The position numbers and the translations under genes were made by a program. The notes below the pieces were generated by a model, which saw only the letters and a program-made list of their open reading frames with translations, was not told the origin of the DNA and made no database searches. A DNA stretch of 64,000 nt from an uncultured Paracoccaceae bacterium (GTDB lineage: Bacteria; Pseudomonadota; Alphaproteobacteria; Rhodobacterales; Rhodobacteraceae), in NCBI GenBank assembly GCA_951812305.1, contig CATOSB010000001.1, positions 310,001 to 374,000 of the forward strand, written 5' to 3'. Of the stretch, positions 51,337-59,949 are shown piece by piece. Numbering within the stretch: the first letter of the stretch is position 1; each line of letters starts with the position of its first letter.

Positions 51337-53150
51337 TGGGCGCTCTGGCACTCAGATCGCTGCGCGGGCAGGTCCCCGATTTGCAAGCCCCCTGCGCAGC
51401 GGCTGCACCCTGCGTACAAGCCCCCTGCACCCCCGGTGTACCGCCGTCCCCGCCACATCCATCCCTGCCGCCCGAGGGTGCGGCGCTCGACCGCGCCCGG
51501 GTGCGGCTGGCGGCGGTGGCAGAGGCCGGGCGGCTGGCGTCCGACGGGATGGCGCAGGCCGAGGCTGACAGGATTGCAGCTGAGGGGGCAGGTGTTTCAC
51601 CGGCCTCGGTGGCGTCCTGGCGGGCCCGGGTGCGCGGCCTCGGCCCCGAGGCGCGTCTGGCGGCCCTGATGGACGCGCCCCGCCGGGGCCGGCCCAAAGG
51701 CGGCGGGGGTGGCCCCGGCGCGCCGGAGGAGGTACTTGACGATCTTCTGGCGGCCCTGGCCTTCGAGCACGGCGCGCATCTCACCGCCTCCCATGTGGCC
51801 CGTGTGGCAAGCGTGCGCCTGCGTGTGGACCTGTCGCTCAGATCCATCCAGCGCCGCCTGGCGGCGTTTCGTGAAGAGCACGCCCGCGATCTCTCCGCGG
51901 TCTCGGACCCCGACAGGCACCGCTCCCGCCGTGCCCCGGCTTTCGGGCGGCGCTCGGAGGATATCTCAGGCGTAATCACGGAGCCGAACGCGCTCTGGGA
52001 ACTCGACAGCACGCCTGCGGACGTGATGTGCAGCGACGGGCGGCAGACCATCGTGGGCGCCATCGACGTGGGTACGCGGCGGGGCCGGCTGCTGGTGGTG
52101 CCGGTCAGCCGGGCCACGGCGATCTGCGCGCTTCTGAGGCGCTGCCTGATCGACTGGGGTGTGCCGGAGCTGGTGCGCACCGATGGGGGTGCGGACTATA
52201 CCTCGGCACATCTCGTGCGCGTCCTGGCCGACCTGGCCATCGGCCATGACATCTGTCCGCCCTACACGCCCGAGGCCAAGCCCTTCATCGAGCGGTTCTT
52301 CGGCACCGTGACGCGGGATCTCTTCGCCTATCTGCCGGGTTTTGTCGGCCACAGCGTGGCGGACCGAAAGAAAATCGAGGCCAGAACGTCGATGGCGGCA
52401 CGGCGCGGCAAGGATGACCGCGAGACCTTCGCCGTGGCGCTGAGCGCGGGTGAGCTGCAGGCCCGCTGCGACGCCTGGACCGAGACCGTCTATCACACAA
52501 GGCCCCATGCGGGGCTGGGCGGCGAGACCCCGGCGGCACGGGCGCGGGCCTCGGCGGAGCCGCTGGCGCGAATTACCGACCCGCGCGCGCTCGATCCGCT
52601 TCTGGCCGAACCGGTCAGGGGCGGCGGCACAAGAGTGGTCCACAAGGAGGGCCTCGAGATCGGCGGGCACTGGTATATCGCGCCGGAGCTGGGCGAGCAT
52701 GTGAAGACGCGGGTCCAGGTCCGGCTCGATCCGGCCGATCCGGGTCGGGTCTTTGTCTTCACGGGTGACGGGCGGTTTCTCTGCCTGGCCGGGGAGACCA
52801 CCGGCCTTGCGCGGGCGGCGATTGCCAGGGAGGCGAAGGCCCGGGCGAAACGGGCTGACAGCGCGGCGCGGGCCCGGGCGAAGAAGCTCAGGCGCAGCCA
52901 GAAGCCGGAGACCGCAATGGACGATGTGCTCAAGGTGGCGGGGTCCGCCACCGCGAAGGTGATCGACATCCCGCGCCCCGCCGATCCCCATGAGACCCCG
53001 GCGCTCGCGCAGGCCGGAAAGGCCGCCCGCGCCGCGGCCGCCATGGCGGCCGGGAACCACCCCGCTGCGGCCCGGGCCAATGGTGGTCCGGGCGGCGATC
53101 CGTTCAAGGCCGCGCTCAGACAGCTTTATCTCAAGGAGGAACAGACATGA
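51336..53150 (+). CDS. MuA-like DDE transposase
   Basis: 604 residues. N-terminal helix-turn-helix regions (LSLRSIQRRLAAFREEHARD) precede the rve/DDE core. Catalytic residues are D in NALWELDSTPADV (about 222), D in LVRTDGGADYTSAH (about 281) and E in EAKPFIERFFGTVTRD (about 319). The C-terminal part is a Mu-type beta-barrel and a basic, Ala-rich tail likely to contact MuB. It cuts and joins phage ends and drives replicative transposition. It is followed directly by a small gene and the MuB ATPase. Confidence 0.9.
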   Translation: MGALALRSLRGQVPDLQAPCAAAAPCVQAPCTPGVPPSPPHPSLPPEGAALDRARVRLAAVAEAGRLASDGMAQAEADRIAAEGAGVSPASVASWRARVRGLGPEARLAALMDAPRRGRPKGGGGGPGAPEEVLDDLLAALAFEHGAHLTASHVARVASVRLRVDLSLRSIQRRLAAFREEHARDLSAVSDPDRHRSRRAPAFGRRSEDISGVITEPNALWELDSTPADVMCSDGRQTIVGAIDVGTRRGRLLVVPVSRATAICALLRRCLIDWGVPELVRTDGGADYTSAHLVRVLADLAIGHDICPPYTPEAKPFIERFFGTVTRDLFAYLPGFVGHSVADRKKIEARTSMAARRGKDDRETFAVALSAGELQARCDAWTETVYHTRPHAGLGGETPAARARASAEPLARITDPRALDPLLAEPVRGGGTRVVHKEGLEIGGHWYIAPELGEHVKTRVQVRLDPADPGRVFVFTGDGRFLCLAGETTGLARAAIAREAKARAKRADSAARARAKKLRRSQKPETAMDDVLKVAGSATAKVIDIPRPADPHETPALAQAGKAARAAAAMAAGNHPAAARANGGPGGDPFKAALRQLYLKEEQT

Positions 53151-53659
53151 CCCGGAATAACCACGAGACGCCGAACAGGGGGCCTGAGGGCGGGCTTCCC
53201 GATCTTTGCGACATATCAGGGCCGGAGGATATCCTGCGGCTGGCCCCGGTTCTGAGAGGTAATGGGCCTCTGGGGCTGGACGGCCTGTGTTGGGTTCTGC
53301 GCCAGATCGAAGTCGCCGGCGCCAGCCGTGGGCAGGTGGCGGCTCTCTGCGGTGTTGCAGAGCCGGTGGTTCAGCGGTTCGCCGAGGGCGGGTACGGCCG
53401 CCGGTCGGAGGTGCCGCTCGGCCTGATCGACGGGCTGTCGCGGATCTGGACAGAGACGATCCTGCATTCGTTTGATATTGGAAGTGACCGTGTTACGTCC
53501 CTTGATATGGCGCTTCGTTTTGGCGTCCGGTTGCTGGATGTGACAGGTCTGTTCACCGCGCACCGCGTTCCCGCACATATCGCCGGGAATATCCGGCAAA
53601 GCTGCGAGATCGGCGATCATGCGGTCGCCTCGAAACCTTGCGGGGATGAACCGCAATGA
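53147..53659 (+). CDS. phage protein between A and B
   Basis: 170 residues starting in an ATGA overlap. Pieces such as GLDGLCWVLRQIEVAGASRG and GQVAALCGVAEPVVQRFAEG look like a helix-turn-helix. It ends at an ATGA overlap with the MuB-like gene. Function not known; it may aid transposition or regulation. Confidence 0.5.
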   Translation: MTRNNHETPNRGPEGGLPDLCDISGPEDILRLAPVLRGNGPLGLDGLCWVLRQIEVAGASRGQVAALCGVAEPVVQRFAEGGYGRRSEVPLGLIDGLSRIWTETILHSFDIGSDRVTSLDMALRFGVRLLDVTGLFTAHRVPAHIAGNIRQSCEIGDHAVASKPCGDEPQ

Positions 53660-54651
53660 CCGATCCCGTCACCCGGCTGCATCCCGATCTTCCCGACCCC
53701 GCGCCTGCCGGCGCCCCTGAAACGCCCCCGGGTCCCGACCCCGATACGGCGGCCACGATGCGCGCGGTGTCCGCCGAGATGGCGGCCTGCGGGCTAAGCC
53801 AGGCCGTGACGGCGCGCGGTTTGGGGGTGAGTTCCACCACGCTCCATCGCTGGCTCAAGGGCGACTATGAGGGCGATGTGGCCCGCGTGAGCGCGAAAGC
53901 GCGCGCCTGGCTGGAGACCCGGTCCGAGGCGCGCGCGCTGACGCTGACGCCCGCCGGTCTCGACACCCATGCAGGGTTAAGCCTGACCGAAGAGGTGATG
54001 GCCGCGCTCGCCCATGCCCAGGCCACCGGTGATGTGGTGTTGATCCATGGCCGCTCGGGCGCGGGCAAGTCCTGGGCCCTGAAGAGCTACGCGGCGGCGC
54101 GCGCCCAGGTCACCGTGCTGACCGTGACCTGCGGCATCACCTCGCTGCATGGTCTTTACGGGCGCATCGCGCGCGGCCTCGGGGCGGGCGGGCGCTTCGT
54201 TTCCGCGCTGGAGGCCGAGGATGCGATTCTCGCGCGGCTTGAGGGCCGCCACGCGCTTCTGGCCATCGACGAGGCGCAGCATCTCTCCGCCCGGCTCATC
54301 GACGCGCTGCGTGGCCTGCGTGATCTCTCCGGCTGCGGGCTGGCGCTTCTGGGCGACGAGACCTTGCGCATGACGCTCGGGCGCTGCCCGCAGGTCACGG
54401 GCCGGATCGGTGTGCGCGTCGGCCTCGGCGTGCCGGGTGAGGCCGATGTGACGACGCTGCTGGAAACCGTGCTGGGGCGGACGCCTTCGGGGGCCGAGCG
54501 CAGGTGCGCGCAAGCCGCTGTCGCCGCGCCCGGGGGGATGCACGCGCTGCGCCGGCTCATGGCGCGCGCCTTCATGATCGCCCGCGCCGATGAGCGGACG
54601 GCGATCACACCCGACGATATCGCCGCCGCTGCGGCCGGCATGGAGGCCTGA
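53656..54651 (+). CDS. MuB-like AAA+ ATPase
   Basis: 331 residues. N-terminal XRE-type helix-turn-helix (CGLSQAVTARGLGVSSTTLH) and then AAA+ ATPase: Walker A IHGRSGAGKSWALK (about 131), Walker B LLAIDEAQHLSARL (about 203), sensor-like LALLGDETLRMTLG. MuB picks target DNA for transposition and stimulates MuA. All motifs are intact. Confidence 0.88.
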   Translation: MTDPVTRLHPDLPDPAPAGAPETPPGPDPDTAATMRAVSAEMAACGLSQAVTARGLGVSSTTLHRWLKGDYEGDVARVSAKARAWLETRSEARALTLTPAGLDTHAGLSLTEEVMAALAHAQATGDVVLIHGRSGAGKSWALKSYAAARAQVTVLTVTCGITSLHGLYGRIARGLGAGGRFVSALEAEDAILARLEGRHALLAIDEAQHLSARLIDALRGLRDLSGCGLALLGDETLRMTLGRCPQVTGRIGVRVGLGVPGEADVTTLLETVLGRTPSGAERRCAQAAVAAPGGMHALRRLMARAFMIARADERTAITPDDIAAAAAGMEA

Positions 54652-54704
54652 GCTCCCCGTCCCGCCCGCGAAATCAACCGACCCACCAACCCGGAGGACA
54701 TGAT

Positions 54705-55415
54705 ATGACCCGACCACAGACCGGCCCCGCACCCCGTGACGCGGGCGGAAACCAGATTATCCCGGATGCGCCCGCGGGCTGGATCCACGAGGCAACCGTC
54801 CTGATCGACGGGCAGCGCTACATGCGGGATGCACAAGGTCGCCTCACGCCGGTCGATCTGGTGCGGCCCCAGGACCAGCTGCAGGACGAGATGGTCAGGA
54901 CGGTGATCGGCCATGCTGAGGATCTCTCGGCGCAGATTGCCCGGTTTCGCGGCCACAGCTTCGACGACATCGCCGCCTTTGATGCGCTGTTGCAGGACGA
55001 ATATGGCGGCCATGCCCGCCGCTCGGTGAAGGGCAACCGCACCTATATGAGCTATGACGGCTGCCGCAAGGTGCAGGTGCAGATCGCCGAGCGTGTGGCC
55101 TTCGGGCCGGAACTGCAGGTGGCGCGCGATCTGGTTGAGGAATGCCTCGCCGAATGGGCCGAGGGCAGCCGCGACGAGATCCGCGCGATCGTGGCCCATG
55201 CGTTTCAGGTGGACCGGGAGGGCGAGATCAGCCGGGGGGCGATCTACAGTCTCCTGCGGCTCGATATCGACGATGCGCGCTGGCAAAAGGCCATGGCGGC
55301 GATCCGCGACGCGATGCGGGTGGTGGGCTCGAAAACCTATATCCGCTGCTACCGCCGCGAGAGCCCCGAAGGTGCCTGGGAGCCCATCACCATCGATCTG
55401 GCAAAGGCGGGCTGA
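54705..55415 (+). CDS. DUF3164 protein
   Basis: 236 residues with DGQRYMRDAQGRLTPVDLVR, NRTYMSYDGCRKVQVQIAER and ARWQKAMAAIRDAMRVVGSK followed by YIRCYRR. These are typical of DUF3164, a conserved early-gene family of Mu-like phages (Mu gp-like, possibly sulfate-type or DNA binding). It follows MuB after 50 bases with a GGAGG ribosome site. Confidence 0.82.
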   Translation: MTRPQTGPAPRDAGGNQIIPDAPAGWIHEATVLIDGQRYMRDAQGRLTPVDLVRPQDQLQDEMVRTVIGHAEDLSAQIARFRGHSFDDIAAFDALLQDEYGGHARRSVKGNRTYMSYDGCRKVQVQIAERVAFGPELQVARDLVEECLAEWAEGSRDEIRAIVAHAFQVDREGEISRGAIYSLLRLDIDDARWQKAMAAIRDAMRVVGSKTYIRCYRRESPEGAWEPITIDLAKAG

Positions 55416-55418
55416 GCG

Positions 55419-55607
55419 ATGTCAGACTTCGTGAACCGGCGCCTCGGACGCGTGGGCCTGGACGAGGCCGATGGAATGCAGACATGCATCCTTGCGGACA
55501 TATCCCTCTCCCGCAACCGCGACAATCTTGTTGTTTGTGCCACGAAACCGCCAGCGCCATTGCCCCGATACGTCCTGAAATATCTGAAAGTACATGATTA
55601 TGTCTGA
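55419..55607 (+). CDS. small phage protein
   Basis: 62 residues (MSDFVNRRLGRVGLDEADGM, LADISLSRNRDNLVVC). It starts four bases after the DUF3164 stop. Function unknown. Confidence 0.4.
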   Translation: MSDFVNRRLGRVGLDEADGMQTCILADISLSRNRDNLVVCATKPPAPLPRYVLKYLKVHDYV

Positions 55608-55818
55608 GCCTTCCTATCATGATTACCTGTTCGATTATCACTTCGAGGGCTGTACCTGGTCAATCACCATCCGCGCAACCTCGCCGAAAGAAGCACGGCA
55701 GCGCATTGAGGCAATGGCCCGGGGAGTTGTTTATGTCGGCGAGCTTTACGCGGAAATCCCCGTTCCGCTCGGCGGACCTCTTCGCCGCCTCTGGCGGGGC
55801 GTGCGAGGACGAGGCTGA
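55600..55818 (+). CDS. small phage protein
   Basis: 72 residues (MSEPSYHDYLFDYHFEGCTW, SITIRATSPKEARQRIEAMA, then VVYVGELYAEIPV). The beta-alpha pattern suggests a compact domain. It overlaps the preceding gene by eight bases. No family known. Confidence 0.45.
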   Translation: MSEPSYHDYLFDYHFEGCTWSITIRATSPKEARQRIEAMARGVVYVGELYAEIPVPLGGPLRRLWRGVRGRG

Positions 55819-55819
55819 G

Positions 55820-56326
55820 ATGCCCCGCCGCTCCACATCCCCCGGACCCTCGGACCGCCGCGCCACGCTGATGCGCGCGGCCCATGCCGCCTGCCGCCGG
55901 CTGGGGCTGGACAACGATGCCCGCCACGATGTGCAGCTTGCCGTCACCGGCAAGGCGTCGATGCGGGATATGGGCTCGACCGATCTGGCGCGGCTTCTGG
56001 ACCACCTGAACGCCCGTGGCGGCGGACGCAGGGGCCGCAGGAACGGCGCGCGTGGACGATACCATCCCAAAGCGCCGCGCGCCGATCTCAGGCTCATTCA
56101 CGCGCTCTGGGGCGAGTTGGCCCGCCGCGGGCTGCTGACCCGCCCCGGACGCCACGGGCTCAACACGTTCATCCGCGCCCGCTTCGGGCCACATTGGTCC
56201 TTCGTGCCGATGGATGTGGATGCGCTCACCGAGACCGCGCATATCACCGCCGTGATCCAGGCGCTGAAAGCCTGGCTGGCGCGCGACGGCGGCGGCGATG
56301 ACAGGTCGGGCGGCGGGGCGGCATGA
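55820..56326 (+). CDS. GemA-like protein (Mu gp16, DUF1018)
   Basis: 168 residues. LMRAAHAACRRLGLDNDARH, DVQLAVTGKASMRDMGSTDL and ARLLDHLNARGG match the DUF1018/GemA family of Mu-like phages, a regulator that acts on host genes and phage transposition in Mu. The C-terminal part (LRLIHALWGELARRGLLTRP) is helical. ATGA overlap with the next gene. Confidence 0.78.
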   Translation: MPRRSTSPGPSDRRATLMRAAHAACRRLGLDNDARHDVQLAVTGKASMRDMGSTDLARLLDHLNARGGGRRGRRNGARGRYHPKAPRADLRLIHALWGELARRGLLTRPGRHGLNTFIRARFGPHWSFVPMDVDALTETAHITAVIQALKAWLARDGGGDDRSGGGAA

Positions 56327-56610
56327 CCGTGCGGGTCCATATCACCGACCATGCGGTGTTGCGCTATCTTGAGCGCGGGCTCGGTGTCGATGTTGCCGGG
56401 CTCCGGCGGCGCATCGCCCGCTCCCCGTCGCCCGCCCTGGCGCTTGCGGACCGCCCGGGCGACGGGGCCGCGCTGATCTGTAACGGGCTGCGCTACTGCC
56501 TGCGGCGCGGCGCGGATGGCACGCTGACGGTCGTCACCATCACCTCGGCGCAGGCGGGCGCGCTCTCAAACCGGGCCCGGCGGCTCAGGCGGCGGAGGAC
56601 GGTGCTATGA
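56323..56610 (+). CDS. phage protein of unknown function
   Basis: 95 residues (VHITDHAVLRYLERGLGVDV, GLRYCLRRGADGTLTVVTIT). The opening HAxxRYLER is shared by toxin-like and phage proteins with nuclease-type folds. It ends in an ATGA overlap. Confidence 0.5.
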   Translation: MTVRVHITDHAVLRYLERGLGVDVAGLRRRIARSPSPALALADRPGDGAALICNGLRYCLRRGADGTLTVVTITSAQAGALSNRARRLRRRRTVL

Positions 56611-56858
56611 AACGGATTGAGGTCACGCCCGCTGACCGGTCGCTCCATCAGGAGCTCATCGACATCATCGAGCGCCATGCCGGAGACCTGCCCCCGGCGC
56701 AGATACTGGCGATCGGGGCGCAACCGGTTGGGCAAATCCTGACGTTGCAGGATCCGCGCGAGATCAATACAACTGACGCCATACGCCTGATCAAGGCGAA
56801 TGTAGAAGAAGGCAACCGGTCGGCCCTCTTGACCGTGACGCGGGGGCCTGTGCAGTGA
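56607..56858 (+). CDS. small phage protein
   Basis: 83 residues (LHQELIDIIERHAGDLPPAQ, ILAIGAQPVGQILTLQDPRE). Helical; it may bind DNA. It overlaps the methylase start. Confidence 0.45.
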   Translation: MKRIEVTPADRSLHQELIDIIERHAGDLPPAQILAIGAQPVGQILTLQDPREINTTDAIRLIKANVEEGNRSALLTVTRGPVQ

Positions 56859-57619
56859 GCGTGCCCGCCGGTCCGCCGCTTGATCTGCACTGCGGCGATT
56901 GTCTCGATCTCCTGCCCCGGCTGGTGGCGGACCGGGGCGGACCCTTCGATCACATAATTGCCGATCCGCCCTACGAGAATATCCACCATGCCCATCACGC
57001 GCGCCGCGCGATCACACGGACAGACGGGCGGCCATCGCCGCGCGGCGTGGCCTATTCGGGTATCGACGATATCCGGTGCCCGGCGGCCGCCGCGATGGTG
57101 TCGGCGAGCCGGGGCTGGGTGGCGGTGTTCTGTCTGGCCGAGGGAGTGCGGCCCTGGCACGACGCGCTCGTTGCCGCGGGGGGCAGATGGCATGGCACCA
57201 TGGCCTGGGTCAAGCCGGACGCAGCCCCGATGTTTGCCGGGACCGGCCCTGCAAGGGGCTTTGAGTGTATCGCGCTGGCCTGGGCCGGGGCGGGGCGGCG
57301 GCGGTGGAACGGCGGCGGTGGGCGCGGTGTGTTGACCTGCCTGACCGCGAAGGGCGGCGCGGTGCCGGGCACCAAGCCCCTGCCACTGATGCAGGCGCTG
57401 GTGGACCTGTTCACGCGCCGGGGTGAGGCGATCTGCGATCCGTTCATGGGCTCGGGCACTACCGGTGTGGCGGCGATGGAGGCCGGGCGCGGCTTTACAG
57501 GCATCGAGATCGACGCGCAGACATTCCTCGGTGCCGATGCGCGCCTTGCCCGTGCGCGCCGGGCTCCGGCCCTGCCGCTTCGGCCGCGGCCCGTGCAGGC
57601 AGCGATGGATCTGTCGTGA
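56855..57619 (+). CDS. N6/N4-type DNA methyltransferase
   Basis: 254 residues. Catalytic motif FDHIIADPPYENIHHAHHA (DPPY, about 36) comes first and the SAM-binding motif AICDPFMGSGTTGVAAMEAG (FxGxG) comes late, the beta-class order. It modifies adenine N6 or cytosine N4. It is the second methyltransferase of the phage and lies in the middle operon before the activator gene. Confidence 0.8.
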   Translation: MSVPAGPPLDLHCGDCLDLLPRLVADRGGPFDHIIADPPYENIHHAHHARRAITRTDGRPSPRGVAYSGIDDIRCPAAAAMVSASRGWVAVFCLAEGVRPWHDALVAAGGRWHGTMAWVKPDAAPMFAGTGPARGFECIALAWAGAGRRRWNGGGGRGVLTCLTAKGGAVPGTKPLPLMQALVDLFTRRGEAICDPFMGSGTTGVAAMEAGRGFTGIEIDAQTFLGADARLARARRAPALPLRPRPVQAAMDLS

Positions 57620-57978
57620 CCCGTTCCCCCGCCGATATCCCGGCCCTGCCGGCCGGCCTGCGCGAGATCGCCGATCACGCCGGTCGCGAGGCCGCGCTGG
57701 CGGTCGCCGCCACGTATGGCGGCCGGGACTGGCGTGTGCCCGCGCGCCAGGACAGTCCGGCGGCCCGCGCGCTTGCGGAGGCGGTGGGGCCGTCGGCGGC
57801 AGCAGCGCTGGTCACGGCTCTCGGCGGTCATGTACTGGATATCCCGCTGGCGCGCCGCGCGGTGACGCGCTGGCTGGCCGGTCAGGGGCTCGGATCAAGG
57901 CAGATCGCGGCCCGACTGCGTATCTCGGAGCGCACCGCGCGGCGCTATATCAAGGGGCGGAGGGATGGCGATGGATGA
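57616..57978 (+). CDS. Mor/C-like late transcription activator
   Basis: 120 residues. GLREIADHAGREAALAVAAT and GGRDWRVPARQ resemble the dimerisation domain of the Mor family. AEAVGPSAAAALVTALGGHV follows, then the C-terminal helix-turn-helix RRAVTRWLAGQGLGSRQIAA with RLRISERTARRYIKG. Mor and C of Mu bind a dyad near -43.5 and recruit RNA polymerase. It starts in an ATGA overlap with the methylase. The palindromes listed here are the natural candidates for its sites. Confidence 0.78.
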   Translation: MTRSPADIPALPAGLREIADHAGREAALAVAATYGGRDWRVPARQDSPAARALAEAVGPSAAAALVTALGGHVLDIPLARRAVTRWLAGQGLGSRQIAARLRISERTARRYIKGRRDGDG

Positions 57979-58216
57979 TCACATGGCGGTGACGCGCGCG
58001 GAACTGCTGGACCGGCTTGCGACCATGACCGACCCGGAAGACATCGCCGAAGCCGTCACCACGGAGCTTCTGGAGGCCGGCGGGGCTATGGATGTGCCGC
58101 AGGCCGCCTGCGGCGTGGTGGAGATACAGCTTCACGGGATTGTGGCCCATGGCACCGACCTGGAAGCCGCCTGTCTCGCCTGGGCAATGGCGGCGCGCAG
58201 CGCTCGTGATGGCTGA
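57965..58216 (+). CDS. small phage protein
   Basis: 83 residues (RAELLDRLATMTDPEDIAEA, VTTELLEAGGAMDVPQAACG). Helical, overlapping the activator by 14 bases. Function unknown. Confidence 0.45.
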   Translation: MAMDDHMAVTRAELLDRLATMTDPEDIAEAVTTELLEAGGAMDVPQAACGVVEIQLHGIVAHGTDLEAACLAWAMAARSARDG

Positions 58217-58264
58217 ACGCCGCCAGCCCCTCCTGCCGGGCCTTGCGCCCCGTGTAGGGTGATC

Positions 58265-58525
58265 ATGCATGCCGTCGATGTCGGACAGGCCCCCGGTATG
58301 ATGCCGGGCTGGCGGAGTGCAAAGGGTGGAGAATTTGCCTGCGCGCGGTGCGGTCATAACGCGGGCTGGCTCTTTGACATGACCATGAGCGAGATCAACC
58401 GGGGCCTGCCATGTCCCGTCTGCAATGAAGGGGTGGATGATGCCGGATATTGCTTGCGCGAATTGCGATGGGCCCGGCGGGGAAGTGACCTACGCGAACC
58501 AGGTTCTCATGCCGTTGAACGGTAG
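58265..58525 (+). CDS. small zinc-ribbon-like protein
   Basis: About 86 residues: GGEFACARCGHNAGWLF and GLPCPVCNEGVDDAGYC, four Cys as two CxxC pairs. The last 85 bases overlap the next frame, which is long for a genuine overlap, so one of the two may be shorter in reality. Confidence 0.4.
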   Translation: MHAVDVGQAPGMMPGWRSAKGGEFACARCGHNAGWLFDMTMSEINRGLPCPVCNEGVDDAGYCLRELRWARRGSDLREPGSHAVER

Positions 58526-58799
58526 GGTCCGGTGCATCGATCATTGCATCCACCACATCGTCGCGGCGCTGAATGCCGGACATGTCCTGACCACCGATTG
58601 CTGCTGTGGGCATGGCGAAATGCCCGGCTACATCGGTCTTGAGGATGGCCGCGTCCTTGTGATCTTCCCATCGCGCGAAGAGGCCAGGATGTATGACACT
58701 CCCGAGAGCAATGGCAGCACCCGCTCGAGCGCGGAAATATCCGCCTGGCGACCGCCACGGCTTGATGGCACGTATTATACCAAGGGTGCTTCAAAATGA
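58440..58799 (+). CDS. Cys/His-rich phage protein, stop altered by IS
   Basis: About 119 residues. DIACANCDGPGGEV, IDHCIHHIVAALNAGHV, TTDCCCGHGEMPGYIGLEDG and RVLVIFPS suggest a zinc-bound domain. IS630 copy 2 is inserted at the original TAA: the uninterrupted gene ended ...LDGTY*, while the present frame runs into the element and adds YTKGASK. So the gene is probably still functional. Confidence 0.55.
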   Translation: MPDIACANCDGPGGEVTYANQVLMPLNGRVRCIDHCIHHIVAALNAGHVLTTDCCCGHGEMPGYIGLEDGRVLVIFPSREEARMYDTPESNGSTRSSAEISAWRPPRLDGTYYTKGASK

Positions 58800-59946
58800 C
58801 TCAGCTATGGATTTTGGGTACCGCCTGAGGTGCTGAGGTGATTCAAGATTGGCAAAGGAGACCACCGATGCCAGCCAGGATACCGATGCGAGCCGATTTT
58901 ACCGCCAATGATCTGCGCAAGCTTGCCGCAGAGAGTTCTGATGCCCGGCAGAGCCGACGGCTTTTGTCGCTTGCCGCTATCGCCGATGGCATGTCGCGTG
59001 GGGCTGCGGCCCGCATTGGCGGGATGGACCGGCAAACGCTCAGGGACTGGGTGCTCCGTTTCAACGCTGATGGTCCAGCGGGGCTGCTGGATCGGCAGCG
59101 AGGAGGCTCGCGATCCCGCCTTGACAATGCGCAACTGGATGAACTGGCGGCTCTTGTCGAGACCGGTCCTGATCCTGAAAAGGACGGTGTCGTCCGCTGG
59201 CGGCGGGTCGATTTGAAGAATGTGATCAAGGCGCGTTTTGGCGTCGACTATCACGAGCGCCATGTGGGGCAGATTCTGCACAATCTGGGCTTTTCCCACA
59301 TCAGCGCACGCCCTCAGCACCCGGGGCAGGACGTGCAGGTCATTGAGGATTTCAAAAAAACTTCGGCGACAATCTGAAGGAGACGCTTCAGGGGGTGCCG
59401 CCGGACAAACCCGTCGAAATCTGGTTCCAGGACGAGATGCGTCTCGGTCAGAAGAACACCCGCGTCCGCCAGTGGGCACGCAAGGGCACACGGCCCCGCC
59501 AGCCCGCCGATCAGCGTTACCAAAATGCGTATCTTTTTGGCGCCATCTGCCCCGAACGCGGCACCGGCGCGGCGATCATGATGCCAGCAGCCGACACCTA
59601 TGCGATGCAGCGCCACCTGGAAGAAATCAGCAAAATTGTCTCCGATGGCGCCCACGCCGTCATCCTCATGGACCAAGCCGGCTGGCACACGACATCCGCT
59701 CTGGAAATCCCGCAAAACCTGTCGCTCATGTTTCTGCCGCCCAAATCACCAGAGCTGAATCCAACCGAAAACATTTGGCAATATCTCCGCCAGACATGGC
59801 TCGCAAACCGGACGTTCGACACATATGACGCGATTCTCGACGCGGGGTGCGAGGCCTGGAACAACCTCATCGCAAGACCGCAAACCATCACATCCATCGC
59901 AAGCCGCAACTGGGCGAAAGTCGGTCAGATTGAATAACCCTTGGTA
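58778..59946 (+). mobile_element. IS630-type element, 1,169-bp copy 2
   Basis: Same sequence and ends (TACCAAGGGT...ACCCTTGGTA) as the element at 16,724 but opposite orientation. Flanked by TTA at 58,775-58,777 and 59,947-59,949. It is directly followed by copy 3. Confidence 0.92.
58868..59937 (+). CDS. IS630-family transposase (copy 2), -1 frameshift
   Basis: Frame A (58,868-59,377) and frame B (to 59,937) meet at the seven-A run in the FKK codons (about 59,355), where -1 slippage gives FKKNFGDNLKE. DDE residues lie in IWFQDEMRLG, ILMDQAGWHT and ELNPTENIWQYL. The protein should be intact. Confidence 0.9.
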
Positions 59947-59949
59947 TTA

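Noticed and set aside
17892..58778. Inversion of the whole interval between opposed IS630 copies as the cause of the odd prophage order
   Set aside because: Both insertion sites keep their own matching flanks: the nuclease halves rejoin at 16,723/17,893 and the phage gene's stop rejoins at 58,777/61,122, with TTA on each side. An inversion would have swapped these flanks.
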